A stretch of DNA of 64,000 nt from Planctomycetota bacterium (GCA_029260735.1 JAJDCR010000041.1:29943-93942); one strand, 5' to 3'. Counted from the stretch's first letter, positions 17,518 through 26,114 are shown. The notes: generated by a model from the sequence alone, not told the origin. Made by a program: numbers and translations.

Positions 17518-20500
17518 ATGTCCATGGCTAACGAAGAAAAACAGAGACGATATTTCCTCATCGCTTGTTTTTATCTATTTTTGTCCTTAGGATATTCCCA
17601 AGACAATGAGGATCTGGAGCAACTTAATGCTCAGGTTCTAAAAGCATACCAAGAAGGCAAGTATAAAGAGGGGATTGCTTTAGCAGAGAAAGCTTATCGT
17701 ATGAGTACTTCTTCTTTAGGAGAAAAGCATCTATCTACGATAATATCAATGAACAGCTTGGCCGCATTGTATTGTGCGCAAGGAAAATACAGTAAATCCA
17801 AACCACTGTTTGTAAAGATTCTAAAGCTGACAAGAGAAGTCTTGGGCGAAAAACATCCATTCACTCTAAAATCGATGAACAATCTGGCATCATTCTATTC
17901 TTCTCAAGGAGAATATAGCAAAGCTGAATCACTGCTTATAAAAACTTTTCTCCTAATGAAAGAAGCATTAGGAGAAAAGCATTCTTCTACCCTAACTTCC
18001 ATGAACAACCTGGCAGAGTTATATAAATCACAAGGACAATACAATAAAGCCGAACCACTGCTTGTAAAGACTTTACTCCTAATGAAAGAAGGGCTGGGAG
18101 AAAAGCATCCCGATACCCTAATTTCCATGAACAATCTAGCAGGATTATATGAGTCACAAGGACAATACAGTAAAGCCGAACCAATCTATATAAAAACTTT
18201 ACACTTAAGAAGAGAAGTATTAGGAGAAAAGCATCCCTCTACCTTAACTTCCATGAACAATCTGGCAGGATTATATGAGTCACAAGGACAATACAGTAAA
18301 GCCGAACCAATCTATGTAAAAACTTTACTCCTAATGAAAGAGGTATTAGGAGAAAAGCATCCCTCTACCTTAACTTCCATGAACAATCTGGCACAGTTGT
18401 ATTCTTCTCAGGGAGAATACACCAAAGCTGAGCCTATCTATGTAAGAACTTTGTTACTAACAAAAGAAGCATTGGGAGAAAAACATCCCTCTACCCTAAC
18501 TTCAATGACCAATCTGGCACAGTTGTATTTTTCTCAGGGAGAATACACTAAAGCTGAGCCTATCGGTGTAAGAACTCTGCTACTAATGACAAAAATATTG
18601 GGGGAAAAACATCCCCATACTCTGGTTTCGATGAACAGTCTAGCCCAATTATATAGATTACAAGGAAAATACAGTAAAGCTGAGGCAATCTATATAAAGA
18701 CTTTGCAGCTAAGAGTAGAAGTATTGGGCGAAAAACATCCCCATACTCTAATTTCCATGAGTAATCTGGCTGGAGTATATGAGTCACAGGGAGAATATAC
18801 GAAAGCAGAGCCTTTGTTTCAAAAGGTTTTGTTACTAACAAAAGAAATATTGGGGGAAAAACATCCCTCCACTCTAGTTTCCATGAACAACTTGGCACAA
18901 ATGTACAGATCACAAGGAGAATACAGTAGAACCGAGCCCTTGCTTATAAAGGCTCTATCCCTAATGAAAGAAGTATTGGGCGAAAAACATCCCCATACCC
19001 TAAATTCCATGAGCAATCTAGCACAATTGTATTTTTCACAGGGAGAATACACGAAAGCTAAACCAATAATGGTAAAGGCTTTGAGGCTAAAAAGAGAAGT
19101 TTTAGGAGAAAAACATCCCGATACTCTAACTTCAATGAACAATCTCGTCGGACTGCATGATTCGCAAAAAGAATATACAAAAGCCGAACCACTGCTTGTA
19201 AAGATTTTGCTGCTAACAAGAGAAAAATTGGGCGAAAAACATCCCGATACTCTAAGAGCTATGAACAACTTGGCGGCATTGTATCAATCACAAGGAAAAT
19301 ATACGAAAGCCAAACTACTGTTTGCAAAGACTTTTCTTCAGATAAAAGAAGTTTTAGGAGAAAAACATCCCGATACTCTAAGAACTATGAACAATCTGGC
19401 CCAATTGTATTCTTTTCATGGAGAATACACTAAAGCCGAACCACTGCTTGTAAAGACCTTGCTACTAACAAAAGAACTGCTCGGAGAAAAACACCCCGAC
19501 ACTCTAAATTCAATGAACAACCTAGCAGCATTATATAGGTCTTTGGGAAAGTACAATAGTGCATTATCTATTTTAAAAGAGCATTTAGAAAAAAAATGTC
19601 TATTTCTAAAGGGAGAGCTGCGAGGAAACTCGGAAAAAACTAGATTGAGAATGTTAGAGCAGTTTAATCTTGCCTATGATAAGAATAGTTTATTTTCCAT
19701 TTTAAAGGAATATAGAAAAGAAGATTTTGATAGCTTAGCCCTTTATTTTTCAGCGAATTACAAAGGGATACTTTTGCAAATTTCTCGAGAGTTAAAGCAA
19801 ATATTCACCGACATTGCGGACCAGGAGTTACTAAAAGAGTTATCAGAGAAGAGATCGGCTTACTCTAGTTTGTCTTTGGATTATGAAAAACGAAAAAAGA
19901 ACAGATTTTTAGTTGAGAAATTGGAAAAAGAAATAGATGAGCTAGAAAAGAAACTAATTTGGAAAAGCAGTGATTTCAAGGACTTAGTCTCAGATGTAAA
20001 AACGGAAGAGATTAAAAAAGCTCTTTTGAAAGATGAGTTAATTATAGACTTTGTCATTTATAAGTCCGTTATCATACAAAAAAATGAGTTAGTGGCAATT
20101 ATCGTAAGTCAAAGTGGTATAAAACTAGTTAACCTCGGAGAGTTTGAAGATATTTTAAATTTGATAAAAAACTACCGAAGTAAACTTCAAAAGAAAGAAG
20201 AAGCAAAAGAATTGTCCCAGAAAATCTATGAAAGAATATTTTCTCCTCTAGGAAAATCCCTGCAAGGAAAAAATAAAGTATACATAGTACCCGATGGAAT
20301 TTTGCACCTACTACCGTTCAGATCTTTAATCGAAAAAGATGGGGAATATCTAGCCAAGAACAAAAACGTAGTGATACTTTCTTCGAGCAGAGATCTGGTA
20401 AGAAAGAGCATGAAGAAAAGCAATAAATTAGCAATGATTTTTGCTTTTCCGAATTATGGAAGGGGAGAAGGTAAGCAAATCATAGAGGATAGAACAATTC

Positions 20501-21339
20501 AATTTTCCTCCTTAGGAGGAACCTTAGGGGAAGCTCAGGCCATCTCCTCTATCCTAAATATCCCCACCAAAGTTTATACACAAGATCAAGCAAGCGAAAA
20601 AAACATTTCAAAAGTCGATTCTCCCCAAATTTTACACATCGCCACTCATGGGTATTTTCTAGATGCACCAGAAGAAATTCGAGAAGATCAAGCAAGTTTT
20701 TCAATGAAGAAAGTTATGTCAAATAAAGATTTCTTCGAGAAAAAACTAAGCAACCCCCTAGTTTACTCAGGGTTGGCCTTTGCAGGAGCGAATAATCAGG
20801 GAGAAGATGGAATATTAACAGCTCTGGAAGTATTAGGGTTAGATCTTTCCGGCACGGATTTAGTAGTTCTCTCCGCCTGTGAAACAGGTGTAGGAGAAAT
20901 TCGCCAAGGAGAAGGGGTCTATAGCCTACAAAGAGCTTTTCGAGAAGCAGGCGCTAAGTCCGTTCTGGCAACCTTGTGGAAAGTAGATGACAGGGCAACT
21001 CAGCTCTTCATGAAGAAGTTCTATCAACGATACATGAGAGGAATGTCGGCTCAGAAAGCGGTAAGAGATACCCAACTAGAGTTTTTAATGAGCAAAAGAT
21101 ACTCTCACCCTTTCTATTGGTCTTCCTTTGTCGTAATTGGTGGCCCATCAGATGATATGGACCAAAAAAATGTAGTTGTTGCCAAAAAGCAAAAAAATGG
21201 CTTCCTTATTCCCTTCGTTTTACTTAGCATAGCAATTGTGCTAACCGTTTTTTTGGTATTAGCGTACAGAAAAAAAGAGAAAAGACTTCTGCAAGAAAGA
21301 ATCGCTAGGCGAAAAAAACGTAGGGAAAGAAAAGAGTAG
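17518..21339 (+). CDS. TPR (kinesin-light-chain type) - CHAT protease protein with C-terminal membrane anchor
   Basis: The 1273-residue protein has a hydrophobic N-terminus resembling a signal peptide (YFLIACFYLFLSLGYSQ). Fifteen 42-residue TPRs follow (about 60-690), each with a GEKHPxTLxSMNNLAxLY core. A helical linker leads to a CHAT domain (about 840-1205). The caspase-like dyad is complete: His1044 in HIATHGYF and Cys1121 in LSACETGVGE. After it come ATLWKVDD and the helix AQKAVRDTQLEFL. A membrane helix (GFLIPFVLLSIAIVLTVFLV) and a very basic tail (RIARRKKRRERKE) end the chain, so TPRs and protease probably face the periplasm. CHAT proteases cleave partner proteins when TPRs sense a signal; the partner is not evident here. 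Confidence 0.9.
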   Translation: MSMANEEKQRRYFLIACFYLFLSLGYSQDNEDLEQLNAQVLKAYQEGKYKEGIALAEKAYRMSTSSLGEKHLSTIISMNSLAALYCAQGKYSKSKPLFVKILKLTREVLGEKHPFTLKSMNNLASFYSSQGEYSKAESLLIKTFLLMKEALGEKHSSTLTSMNNLAELYKSQGQYNKAEPLLVKTLLLMKEGLGEKHPDTLISMNNLAGLYESQGQYSKAEPIYIKTLHLRREVLGEKHPSTLTSMNNLAGLYESQGQYSKAEPIYVKTLLLMKEVLGEKHPSTLTSMNNLAQLYSSQGEYTKAEPIYVRTLLLTKEALGEKHPSTLTSMTNLAQLYFSQGEYTKAEPIGVRTLLLMTKILGEKHPHTLVSMNSLAQLYRLQGKYSKAEAIYIKTLQLRVEVLGEKHPHTLISMSNLAGVYESQGEYTKAEPLFQKVLLLTKEILGEKHPSTLVSMNNLAQMYRSQGEYSRTEPLLIKALSLMKEVLGEKHPHTLNSMSNLAQLYFSQGEYTKAKPIMVKALRLKREVLGEKHPDTLTSMNNLVGLHDSQKEYTKAEPLLVKILLLTREKLGEKHPDTLRAMNNLAALYQSQGKYTKAKLLFAKTFLQIKEVLGEKHPDTLRTMNNLAQLYSFHGEYTKAEPLLVKTLLLTKELLGEKHPDTLNSMNNLAALYRSLGKYNSALSILKEHLEKKCLFLKGELRGNSEKTRLRMLEQFNLAYDKNSLFSILKEYRKEDFDSLALYFSANYKGILLQISRELKQIFTDIADQELLKELSEKRSAYSSLSLDYEKRKKNRFLVEKLEKEIDELEKKLIWKSSDFKDLVSDVKTEEIKKALLKDELIIDFVIYKSVIIQKNELVAIIVSQSGIKLVNLGEFEDILNLIKNYRSKLQKKEEAKELSQKIYERIFSPLGKSLQGKNKVYIVPDGILHLLPFRSLIEKDGEYLAKNKNVVILSSSRDLVRKSMKKSNKLAMIFAFPNYGRGEGKQIIEDRTIQFSSLGGTLGEAQAISSILNIPTKVYTQDQASEKNISKVDSPQILHIATHGYFLDAPEEIREDQASFSMKKVMSNKDFFEKKLSNPLVYSGLAFAGANNQGEDGILTALEVLGLDLSGTDLVVLSACETGVGEIRQGEGVYSLQRAFREAGAKSVLATLWKVDDRATQLFMKKFYQRYMRGMSAQKAVRDTQLEFLMSKRYSHPFYWSSFVVIGGPSDDMDQKNVVVAKKQKNGFLIPFVLLSIAIVLTVFLVLAYRKKEKRLLQERIARRKKRRERKE

Positions 21340-21474
21340 TCCGCGGGAAGGATTGTTTTCTCTAGGTGTTGTCCGCAGAAAAAAATCCTCCACGCACAAC
21401 ACCTAGAAAAAATAAAGAACCCAACACAGAGTTCTGAAAGAACAAAGAATTTGTTGTGTTTCTTCCATAATCCC
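21340..21474 (-). repeat. Copy of the AACGCCTAGAGAAA repeat family
   Basis: Blocks GGAAGGATTGTTTTCTCTAG, ACACCTAGAAAAAATAAAGA and GAGTTCTGAAAGAAC are shared with the array at 24312-25140. The segment ends TAATCCC directly before the 19-bp arm site at 21475. The last 30 bp also resemble the sequence left of the arm site at 25480. Confidence 0.6.
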
Positions 21475-21493
21475 GTCGTGCATTTTTCGTGCA
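21475..21493 (+). other. 19-bp arm-type repeat, copy 1
   Basis: GTCGTGCATTTTTCGTGCA consists of two CGTGCA hexamers separated by T5. Identical copies at 25480, 25709 and 42853 have the same orientation. Right of it the sequence matches that right of copy 3; left of it the sequence resembles that left of copy 2. Confidence 0.65.
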
Positions 21494-21594
21494 TCAACAT
21501 CACAGCAACAACTTACCCAATTTCGCTTCAAAATTGTATTTTGTTCTTCGCCGTTGTAGAATAAATAGGTCTTTTGATAAGAAAAAGGAAAACT

Positions 21595-21846
21595 ATGAAA
21601 ACAATTGAAATACCAGATTCTATCCTTCTCTCCCTAAAAATTCCTGAGGGAGAAGTAACAGAGCGTCTCCAGATAGAGCTAGCAATTCGTCTTTACCAAA
21701 AAGGAATTTTAGGTTTTGGTAAGGCAAGAGAGTTGGCTAAGCTAAAGAAATGGCAATTCCAGGAAATTCTGGCAAAGGAGGGTATTGCTCTTAACTATGA
21801 TGTAGAGGAATTGGAGAAAGACTTAGAAGCTATAAAGGATTTGTAG
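21595..21846 (+). CDS. UPF0175 family small protein (antitoxin-like), island A copy
   Basis: 83 residues from ATG 21595, preceded by GAAAAAGGAAAACT. A longer in-frame start at 21574 (TTG) is unlikely because the island B copy has no equivalent. It is nearly identical to the copy at 25828, differing only in the last few codons (LEKDLEAIKDL versus LERDLDVIKDL). UPF0175 proteins are small, DNA-binding-like (GKARELAKLKKWQFQEILA resembles a helix-turn-helix) and often sit next to PIN-like toxins. Here a DUF433 gene converges on it from the other strand. Confidence 0.85.
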   Translation: MKTIEIPDSILLSLKIPEGEVTERLQIELAIRLYQKGILGFGKARELAKLKKWQFQEILAKEGIALNYDVEELEKDLEAIKDL

Positions 21847-21914
21847 ACTTGATCGTAGTAAATAATTCTTCTCCGATTATGAACTTAGCTACCGAAAGAA
21901 TTGGACATAGCCTC

Positions 21915-22250
21915 TCATAGATCAGTATATTGCTTGCGTGCCATCAAACGTTCTCTAATTTTATCAGAAGAAAATCGTTTTTTGTTTTCATTGCGAATAT
22001 CTAAGGCTTCTTTTGCACGCTCGCTCAAATAATGATCCACCTCTTGTTGATTCCCCAGATAATATCCTATCACCAAATAAACATCAGATAAATTTAAAGA
22101 AGTAAATTGTTGGACGATTTCTTCTGCTGTTTTTCCTTCATTGAAAGCATACACAACTGTTCCCAAAGGAACTCTTGTGCCCTTGATTAGAATATCACTA
22201 TCTTGGTTTGTTTCTAGTGGAGTTGTATATATAAATTGCATAGTTTCCAT
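21915..22250 (-). CDS. DUF433 family protein (antitoxin-like), orphaned from its toxin
   Basis: The 111-residue product contains the DUF433 core: ILIKGTRVPLGTVVYAFNEG, KTAEEIVQQF, LNLSDVYLVIGYYL. The partner copy at 26469-26804 is followed immediately by a DUF5615 PIN-like toxin gene. Here only about 70 bp of unrelated sequence follow, so the toxin gene is gone. In the family, DUF433 pairs with DUF5615 as a toxin-antitoxin type module. The C-terminus diverges from the second copy (ARKQYTDL against ARKREKVF). Confidence 0.85.
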   Translation of the reverse strand: METMQFIYTTPLETNQDSDILIKGTRVPLGTVVYAFNEGKTAEEIVQQFTSLNLSDVYLVIGYYLGNQQEVDHYLSERAKEALDIRNENKKRFSSDKIRERLMARKQYTDL

Positions 22251-22435
22251 CTTCTATTTCAGATATTACCTTTACAATACATAACTCCAAAGAGTTCTTC
22301 AATATCTCTAGAATTACTAAAAAAGAAAAAGATGTTCTGCCTTATTTGATAGGGAATGAATATTTTGGAGTAAATCTCGGGTTTTGAAAGCCCGAAATTT
22401 TACATCACGTAGTTAAATCCAAGAACTAAAATATG

Positions 22436-23536
22436 TTAGACAGAACTACTGGAGTTGCTATTTTCAACATCATCAGGAGAAATATAAGAAGAAATTGTGC
22501 TTTTAATCACTCCAGCTTGAGTGTACATCTCACTAAGGTTTTCAATCTTCACTTTTTCTTCTTTTTTGTCTCTAAAAATCCCTATATAACTATTGGAAGT
22601 TTTGAAATGAAGTCGGCATATTGTTTTACGATTGCTATCATCAAGTAGTATAGCACAATATCTTTTTCCATTTCGAAGGAACACTCTTTCTGGAGAAATT
22701 ACTTCTGCAGAAATAGCTTTAATAATGTTGAGTCCTTGTGTTTCTTCTTCACTTACAACTAAATCAATATCTGCATCAGAAGAATCATCTAACTCAAGTT
22801 CCTTTTCTATTTCTTCTTCTTTTTCAGACTCTAAAGCAGATTTCAGTCTAGCGTTTATTTTCTCCCGAATAAATTGAGCTAAAGCTTGTTTTACTATGCC
22901 AGAAAATTGATCTTTCACCGATTGAGTCATACGACCTGAGTAAACTTTTGAAACAAAAAATTTGATAAAGTCTTCTGAAGGGTCTACCATTTCGTTATCA
23001 AGAACTCTTTTTATTGAATTAGTGTATTTTAGTTCACTTGCAGCGGGAAGAATATTTTCAAGATCAAAAATATCTTTTGTAAATTTTTTTAATTCTTCAA
23101 GCTGTTGTTCCTCAAAACTAAGCATGTTAAATTCAAAAAAAGGTTTTGAATCCATTTTATTTGGCTCTTCGATATCAGAAAAAAACTTATACAAAATACC
23201 ATTTGTTAAGATACCAAACCTTGCCTCTGTTACTGAAAAATAGCGATACAATTGAGAAGTATGTCCTTCCTCTAGCTTTTGCTTGCACCACTTGCACTCC
23301 ATTAACATAACAATTTTGCCATCTTTTTTTATCGCGTAGTCTACTTTTTCTCCTTTTTTTGCACCAACATCAGCAGTAAACTCAGGAGTAACTTCTGATG
23401 GATTAAAAACATCATAGCCTAAGGCATTTATCAACGGCATGATGAATGCATTTTTTGTTGCCTCTTCTGTTTCAATCTGGTCGATTAATTTTGGTATTCT
23501 CCCTGAAATTTCTTTTATTCTATCAATCAAATCCAT
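22436..23536 (-). CDS. HsdR N-terminal-like PD-(D/E)XK nuclease, stand-alone
   Basis: The 366-residue protein resembles the N-terminal nuclease region of type I restriction subunit R. It shows NAFIMPLINALGYDVFNPSE, then the catalytic pattern EKVDYAIKKDGKIVMLMECK (D...ExK), then QLYRYFSVTEARFGILTNG. A Glu/Ser-rich linker (about 240-270) leads to a C-terminal module with RKTICRLHFKTSNSYIGIF. There is no helicase domain, so it is not a complete HsdR. Similar stand-alone proteins occur on islands and prophages and may be defence nucleases. No methylase or specificity gene is adjacent. Confidence 0.8.
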   Translation of the reverse strand: MDLIDRIKEISGRIPKLIDQIETEEATKNAFIMPLINALGYDVFNPSEVTPEFTADVGAKKGEKVDYAIKKDGKIVMLMECKWCKQKLEEGHTSQLYRYFSVTEARFGILTNGILYKFFSDIEEPNKMDSKPFFEFNMLSFEEQQLEELKKFTKDIFDLENILPAASELKYTNSIKRVLDNEMVDPSEDFIKFFVSKVYSGRMTQSVKDQFSGIVKQALAQFIREKINARLKSALESEKEEEIEKELELDDSSDADIDLVVSEEETQGLNIIKAISAEVISPERVFLRNGKRYCAILLDDSNRKTICRLHFKTSNSYIGIFRDKKEEKVKIENLSEMYTQAGVIKSTISSYISPDDVENSNSSSSV

Positions 23537-23858
23537 TTTATTTCCCTAAACTCAAAGTAAACATATTTTAACCTATACATGCGATTAGCCATAAAAAATA
23601 CCAAAGCTATTTAGATTTGTCTACTAGAAAATTAAGTACAATTAAATTTTAAAACAGTAAAAACATCATTATAGCTTAATATCTTTGTCATGTTCTCGTA
23701 AACAGAATACTCTACTTAATGTAAACCAAACTTGTCTTTCTTCATGCTAAAATTTATCCAAATGGAGGGATTTTTCCCTGAAAGGGAAACACAACCCAGC
23801 CCTAGGCAACAATGATCACAGCATATACAAGCCCTAAAAGAGCGAAAGAAAGGCAAAA
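23537..23858. other. Intergenic region ahead of the HUH transposase
   Basis: It contains a 40-bp block (23723-23762) shared with the region upstream of the second transposase at about 40985-41023: AAACCAAACYTGTCTTTCTY followed by CATGMTAAAATTTATCCAAA. This is probably the left end or promoter of the element. Further right lies GGGATTTTTCCCTGAAAGGG, a short hairpin, and ACACAACCCAGCCCTAGG, related to the repeats downstream of the transposase. Confidence 0.55.
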
Positions 23859-24311
23859 ATGGCACAGTCGTTAGCAAAGATTTATGTCCACATCGTGTTT
23901 AGTACAAAAAACCGAACACCCTGGATAACCGAGTTAATCGAAAAAGAATTATACGCCTACATGTCAGGCGTATTGAAGGCATTACAGTCTCCATCCTTGA
24001 TAATTAATGGGATGCCTGACCATTGCCATATATTTGCTAGGCAATCGAAAAATATCGCTACGTCCAAATTGATTCAAGAACTAAAAGGGACATCTTCGGG
24101 ATGGATAAAAAACCAAGGAAAAGAGTTTCGGAATTTTAAATGGCAAAATGGCTATGGAGTATTTTCGGTTAGTCAATCTCAGGAAGAACGGTTAAGAAGG
24201 TATATTCTTAACCAAAAAGAACATCATCGGAAAATATCTTTTAAGGAGGAGTTTAGGATGTTGCTGCATAAATACAAGGTTGTCTATGATGAAAAATATG
24301 TCTGGGATTGA
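23859..24311 (+). CDS. IS200/IS605-type Y1 HUH transposase
   Basis: The 150-residue protein is of the single-tyrosine HUH type: N-terminal SLAKIYVHIVFSTKNRTPWI, the metal-binding HUH motif as HCH in MPDHCHIF, and the catalytic tyrosine region RYILNQKEHHRKISF, ending YDEKYVWD. No tnpB-like gene accompanies it. A 40-bp upstream block is shared with the second copy (41079), and both genes have clusters of palindromic repeats downstream. They may therefore be REP-associated transposases that move those repeats rather than autonomous insertion sequences. The gene is intact. Confidence 0.88.
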   Translation: MAQSLAKIYVHIVFSTKNRTPWITELIEKELYAYMSGVLKALQSPSLIINGMPDHCHIFARQSKNIATSKLIQELKGTSSGWIKNQGKEFRNFKWQNGYGVFSVSQSQEERLRRYILNQKEHHRKISFKEEFRMLLHKYKVVYDEKYVWD

Positions 24312-25140
24312 TTTTGTTACGCCCTTTCAGGGCATTTTGTGCGTGGGGGAGGATTGGTTTCCCCAATTCATTTTGCACGAAGAGGATTGTTTTCTCTGGC
24401 GTTATTCGTGGGGAGGATGGTTTTCTCTAGGCGTTATATTTTCTCAGGGCGTTGCCCTGAGCTGGGTTGTGTCGTTCTTTCAGAACTCTGCGTTGGTTCT
24501 TTATTTTCTCTAGGTGTTGTGCGTGAAGAATGGGTTTCTCTGGGCGTTATCTGCATTGTCCGCAGGAAGGATTGTTTTCTTTGGGCCTTGTCCACGAGGA
24601 AAATTGGTTTCTCAAATCATTTTGCGTGTTGTCCGCGGAGAGGAATGTTTTCTCTGTGTTGTGTGCAGAGAGAATTTTTTTCTATTGGCGTTGTCCGTGG
24701 AGGATTGTTTTCTCTTAGAAAATATAGTGCTGAGAGGTAAAGTAAATATAAAGTAACTTTTTTGACTTGGAAAAATAAAGAACCCAATGCAAAGTTCTGA
24801 AAGAACGACACAACCCAGCTCAGGGCAACGCCCTGAGAAAACATAACGCCTAGAGAAACCTTTCTTTTTCACGGACAACGCCAGAGAAAATAATCCTCTT
24901 CGTGCAAAATGAATTAGGGAAACCAATTCTCCCGTGGACAACGCCAGAGAAAACAATTCTCCTGCGCACAACGCCAGAGAAAACAATCCTTCCTGCGCAC
25001 AATGCAGATAACGCCCAGAGAAACCCATTCTTCACGCACAACACCTAGAGAAAATAAAGAACCAACGCAGAGTTCTGAAAGAACGACACAACCCAGCCTA
25101 GGATGAAGTCCTAGGGAAACCAAGCCCAAGGAAGAACATA
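24312..25140. repeat. Degenerate inverted array of short repeats downstream of the HUH transposase
   Basis: Left of about 24750 many copies of TTGTTTTCTCTGGGCGTTRT with GTCCGCRGGAAGGA run in plus orientation. Right of it the reverse complements (AACGCCAGAGAAAACAATYC, CTGCGCACAACGCC) run back. The whole is a roughly 350 + 350 bp imperfect inverted repeat. Embedded hairpins include CTCAGGGCGTTGCCCTGAG (24452) and AGTTCTGAAAGAACG. All open frames here encode variations of the same FSLGVV-type string and are repeat artefacts. Confidence 0.75.
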
Positions 25141-25162
25141 CGTATTCGTCCTATTCAGCGCA

Positions 25163-25259
25163 AAAGAACATTATGGGAAAATATCATTTCAAGATGAATT
25201 TCGAATGTTATTGAATAGGCATGGGGTTGTGTATGATGCGAGGTATGTTTTGGGATTGA
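25163..25259 (+). pseudogene. C-terminal remnant of a second HUH transposase
   Basis: The frame from 25163 reads KEHYGKISFQDEFRMLLNRH then GVVYDARYV, matching the last 35 residues of the intact transposase (KEHHRKISFKEEFRMLLHKY then KVVYDEKYVWD). A one-base insertion before the stop shifts the frame. Nothing of the N-terminal HUH part remains. The sequence beyond the stop (GTTGCGCCCCTTCAGGGC) also matches that beyond the intact gene. Confidence 0.8.
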
Positions 25260-25264
25260 TTTTT

Positions 25265-25458
25265 GTTGCGCCCCTTCAGGGCCCGTTTTGTTCTGGGCTT
25301 GGGTTTTCCTAGGACTTCGTCCTAGGCTGGGTTGTCTTGTCCCTTCAGGACAAAGAATTTGTTGCGCCCCTTCAGGGCCCGTTTTGTTCTGGGCATGGGT
25401 TTTCCTAGGACTTCGTCCTAGGCTGGGTTGTCTTGTCCCTTCAGGACAAAGAATTCTA
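25265..25458 (+). repeat. 97-bp tandem duplication with three palindromes per unit
   Basis: Two nearly identical 97-bp units start at 25265 and 25362. Each contains GCGCCCCTTCAGGGCCCG, CCTAGGACTTCGTCCTAGG (8-bp stem, TTC loop) and TTGTCCCTTCAGGACAA. This resembles REP-type hairpins at the 3' end of an HUH element. The CCTAGGA hairpin recurs inverted near 25097-25114. Confidence 0.75.
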
Positions 25459-25479
25459 GTCGTTCCCCCAAAAAATCCC

Positions 25480-25498
25480 GTCGTGCATTTTTCGTGCA
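25480..25498 (+). other. 19-bp arm-type repeat, copy 2
   Basis: Same sequence as at 21475. It lies 106 bp left of the tRNA core at 25605, like copy 4, which lies 97 bp left of the core at 42969. The whole interval between arm site, terminator and core is related at both places. Confidence 0.65.
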
Positions 25499-25563
25499 CT
25501 TCCCCCCAAACCAGCCCATCTCTCTCCAAATTCCCCGTTGTTTCCCCGTAACCTAAGTCCACG

Positions 25564-25598
25564 AAAAAAGCCCGAAGTCTGAACAACTCCGGGCTTTT
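25564..25598 (-). terminator. Terminator next to the left tRNA core (second copy of the tRNA-Met terminator)
   Basis: On the minus strand, AAAAGCCCGGAGTTGTTC...ACTTCGGGCTTTTTTCG is a GC stem with an internal bulge and a T6 tail. It corresponds to the terminator at 42927-42961 behind the complete tRNA gene. At this site it is left behind with only the 3' part of the tRNA. Confidence 0.75.
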
Positions 25599-25604
25599 GC
25601 GTGG

Positions 25605-25649
25605 TAGTGGCGGAGGGACTTGAACCCCCGACTAATGGATTATGATTCC
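25605..25649 (-). other. Attachment-site core: 3' half of tRNA-Met (left end of island B)
   Basis: These 45 bp are identical to 42969-43013, the discriminator through anticodon stem of the complete tRNA-Met gene. After 25649 the match stops (TTTGGTGTGAG instead of the tRNA 5' half). This is the pattern expected after site-specific integration into a tRNA 3' end. Confidence 0.88.
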
Positions 25650-25708
25650 TTTGGTGTGAGTGCTAAGATATTGATTTTTGCTTGGTAATAGAGCTGTAGT
25701 AGAAAGCT

Positions 25709-25727
25709 GTCGTGCATTTTTCGTGCA
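25709..25727 (+). other. 19-bp arm-type repeat, copy 3 (inside island B, left end)
   Basis: It lies 59 bp right of the left core. In a circularised island B it would lie on one side of the core, with copy 4 (42853) on the other, the usual arrangement of integrase arm-binding sites around attP. This role is inferred. Confidence 0.6.
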
Positions 25728-25827
25728 TTAACATAGGAACATCAATTATCCAACTTCGCATCAAGATTGTATTTTGTCCTTTGTCATTGTAGAATAAATA
25801 GGTCTTTTCATAAGAAAGAGGAAAACT

Positions 25828-26079
25828 ATGAAAACAATTGAAATACCAGATTCTATCCTTCTCTCCCTAAAAATTCCTGAGGGAGAAGTAACAGAGCGCC
25901 TCCAGATAGAGCTAGCAATTCGTCTTTACCAAAAAGGAATTTTAGGTTTTGGTAAGGCAAGAGAGTTGGCTAAGCTAAAGAAATGGCAATTCCAGGAAAT
26001 TCTGGCAAAGGAGGGGATTGCTCTTAACTATGATGTAGAGGAATTGGAAAGAGATTTGGACGTTATAAAGGATTTGTAG
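25828..26079 (+). CDS. UPF0175 family small protein (antitoxin-like), island B copy
   Basis: The 83-residue product is nearly identical in DNA and protein to the island A copy, including 120 bp of upstream sequence with AATAAATAGGTCTTTT and the arm site. The start ATG follows GAAAGAGGAAAACT. Conservation of this gene at the same end of both islands suggests a role tied to the island end, for example control of maintenance or transcription. Alternatively it is the antitoxin half of a module with the convergent DUF5615 gene 35 bp away. Confidence 0.85.
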   Translation: MKTIEIPDSILLSLKIPEGEVTERLQIELAIRLYQKGILGFGKARELAKLKKWQFQEILAKEGIALNYDVEELERDLDVIKDL

Positions 26080-26114
26080 ATTTGATTAGCAGAATAATAG
26101 CTGGTTTTTTAAAA

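Larger units (their letters stand above)
21475..25604. mobile_element. Island A: integrase-less island remnant or satellite at tRNA-Met
   Basis: Its ends copy those of island B. The left end is a 19-bp arm site followed by a UPF0175 gene and a convergent DUF433 gene. The right end is an HUH transposase, palindromic repeats, a second arm site (25480), a terminator (25564) and the tRNA core at 25605. In between lies only an HsdR-like nuclease gene. There is no integrase. The left tRNA core is missing; the sequence left of 21475 looks like that left of 25480, as if recombination between arm sites deleted the core. This is an inference from shared order and sequence blocks. Confidence 0.55.

Noticed and set aside
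17700..19560. 126-bp tandem DNA repeat as a satellite array
   Set aside because: The periodicity is that of the 42-residue TPR units within an intact reading frame.
22436..23536. A type I restriction system
   Set aside because: Only an HsdR N-terminal-like nuclease is present; no helicase domain, methylase or specificity gene.
24280..25129. Several 60-140 codon open frames on both strands
   Set aside because: All translate to permutations of the same FSLGVVREE-type string from the repeat array and lack ribosome sites.
25605..25649. A second tRNA-Met gene
   Set aside because: Only the 3' 45 bases are present; the 5' acceptor and D arms are missing, so it cannot fold as a tRNA.
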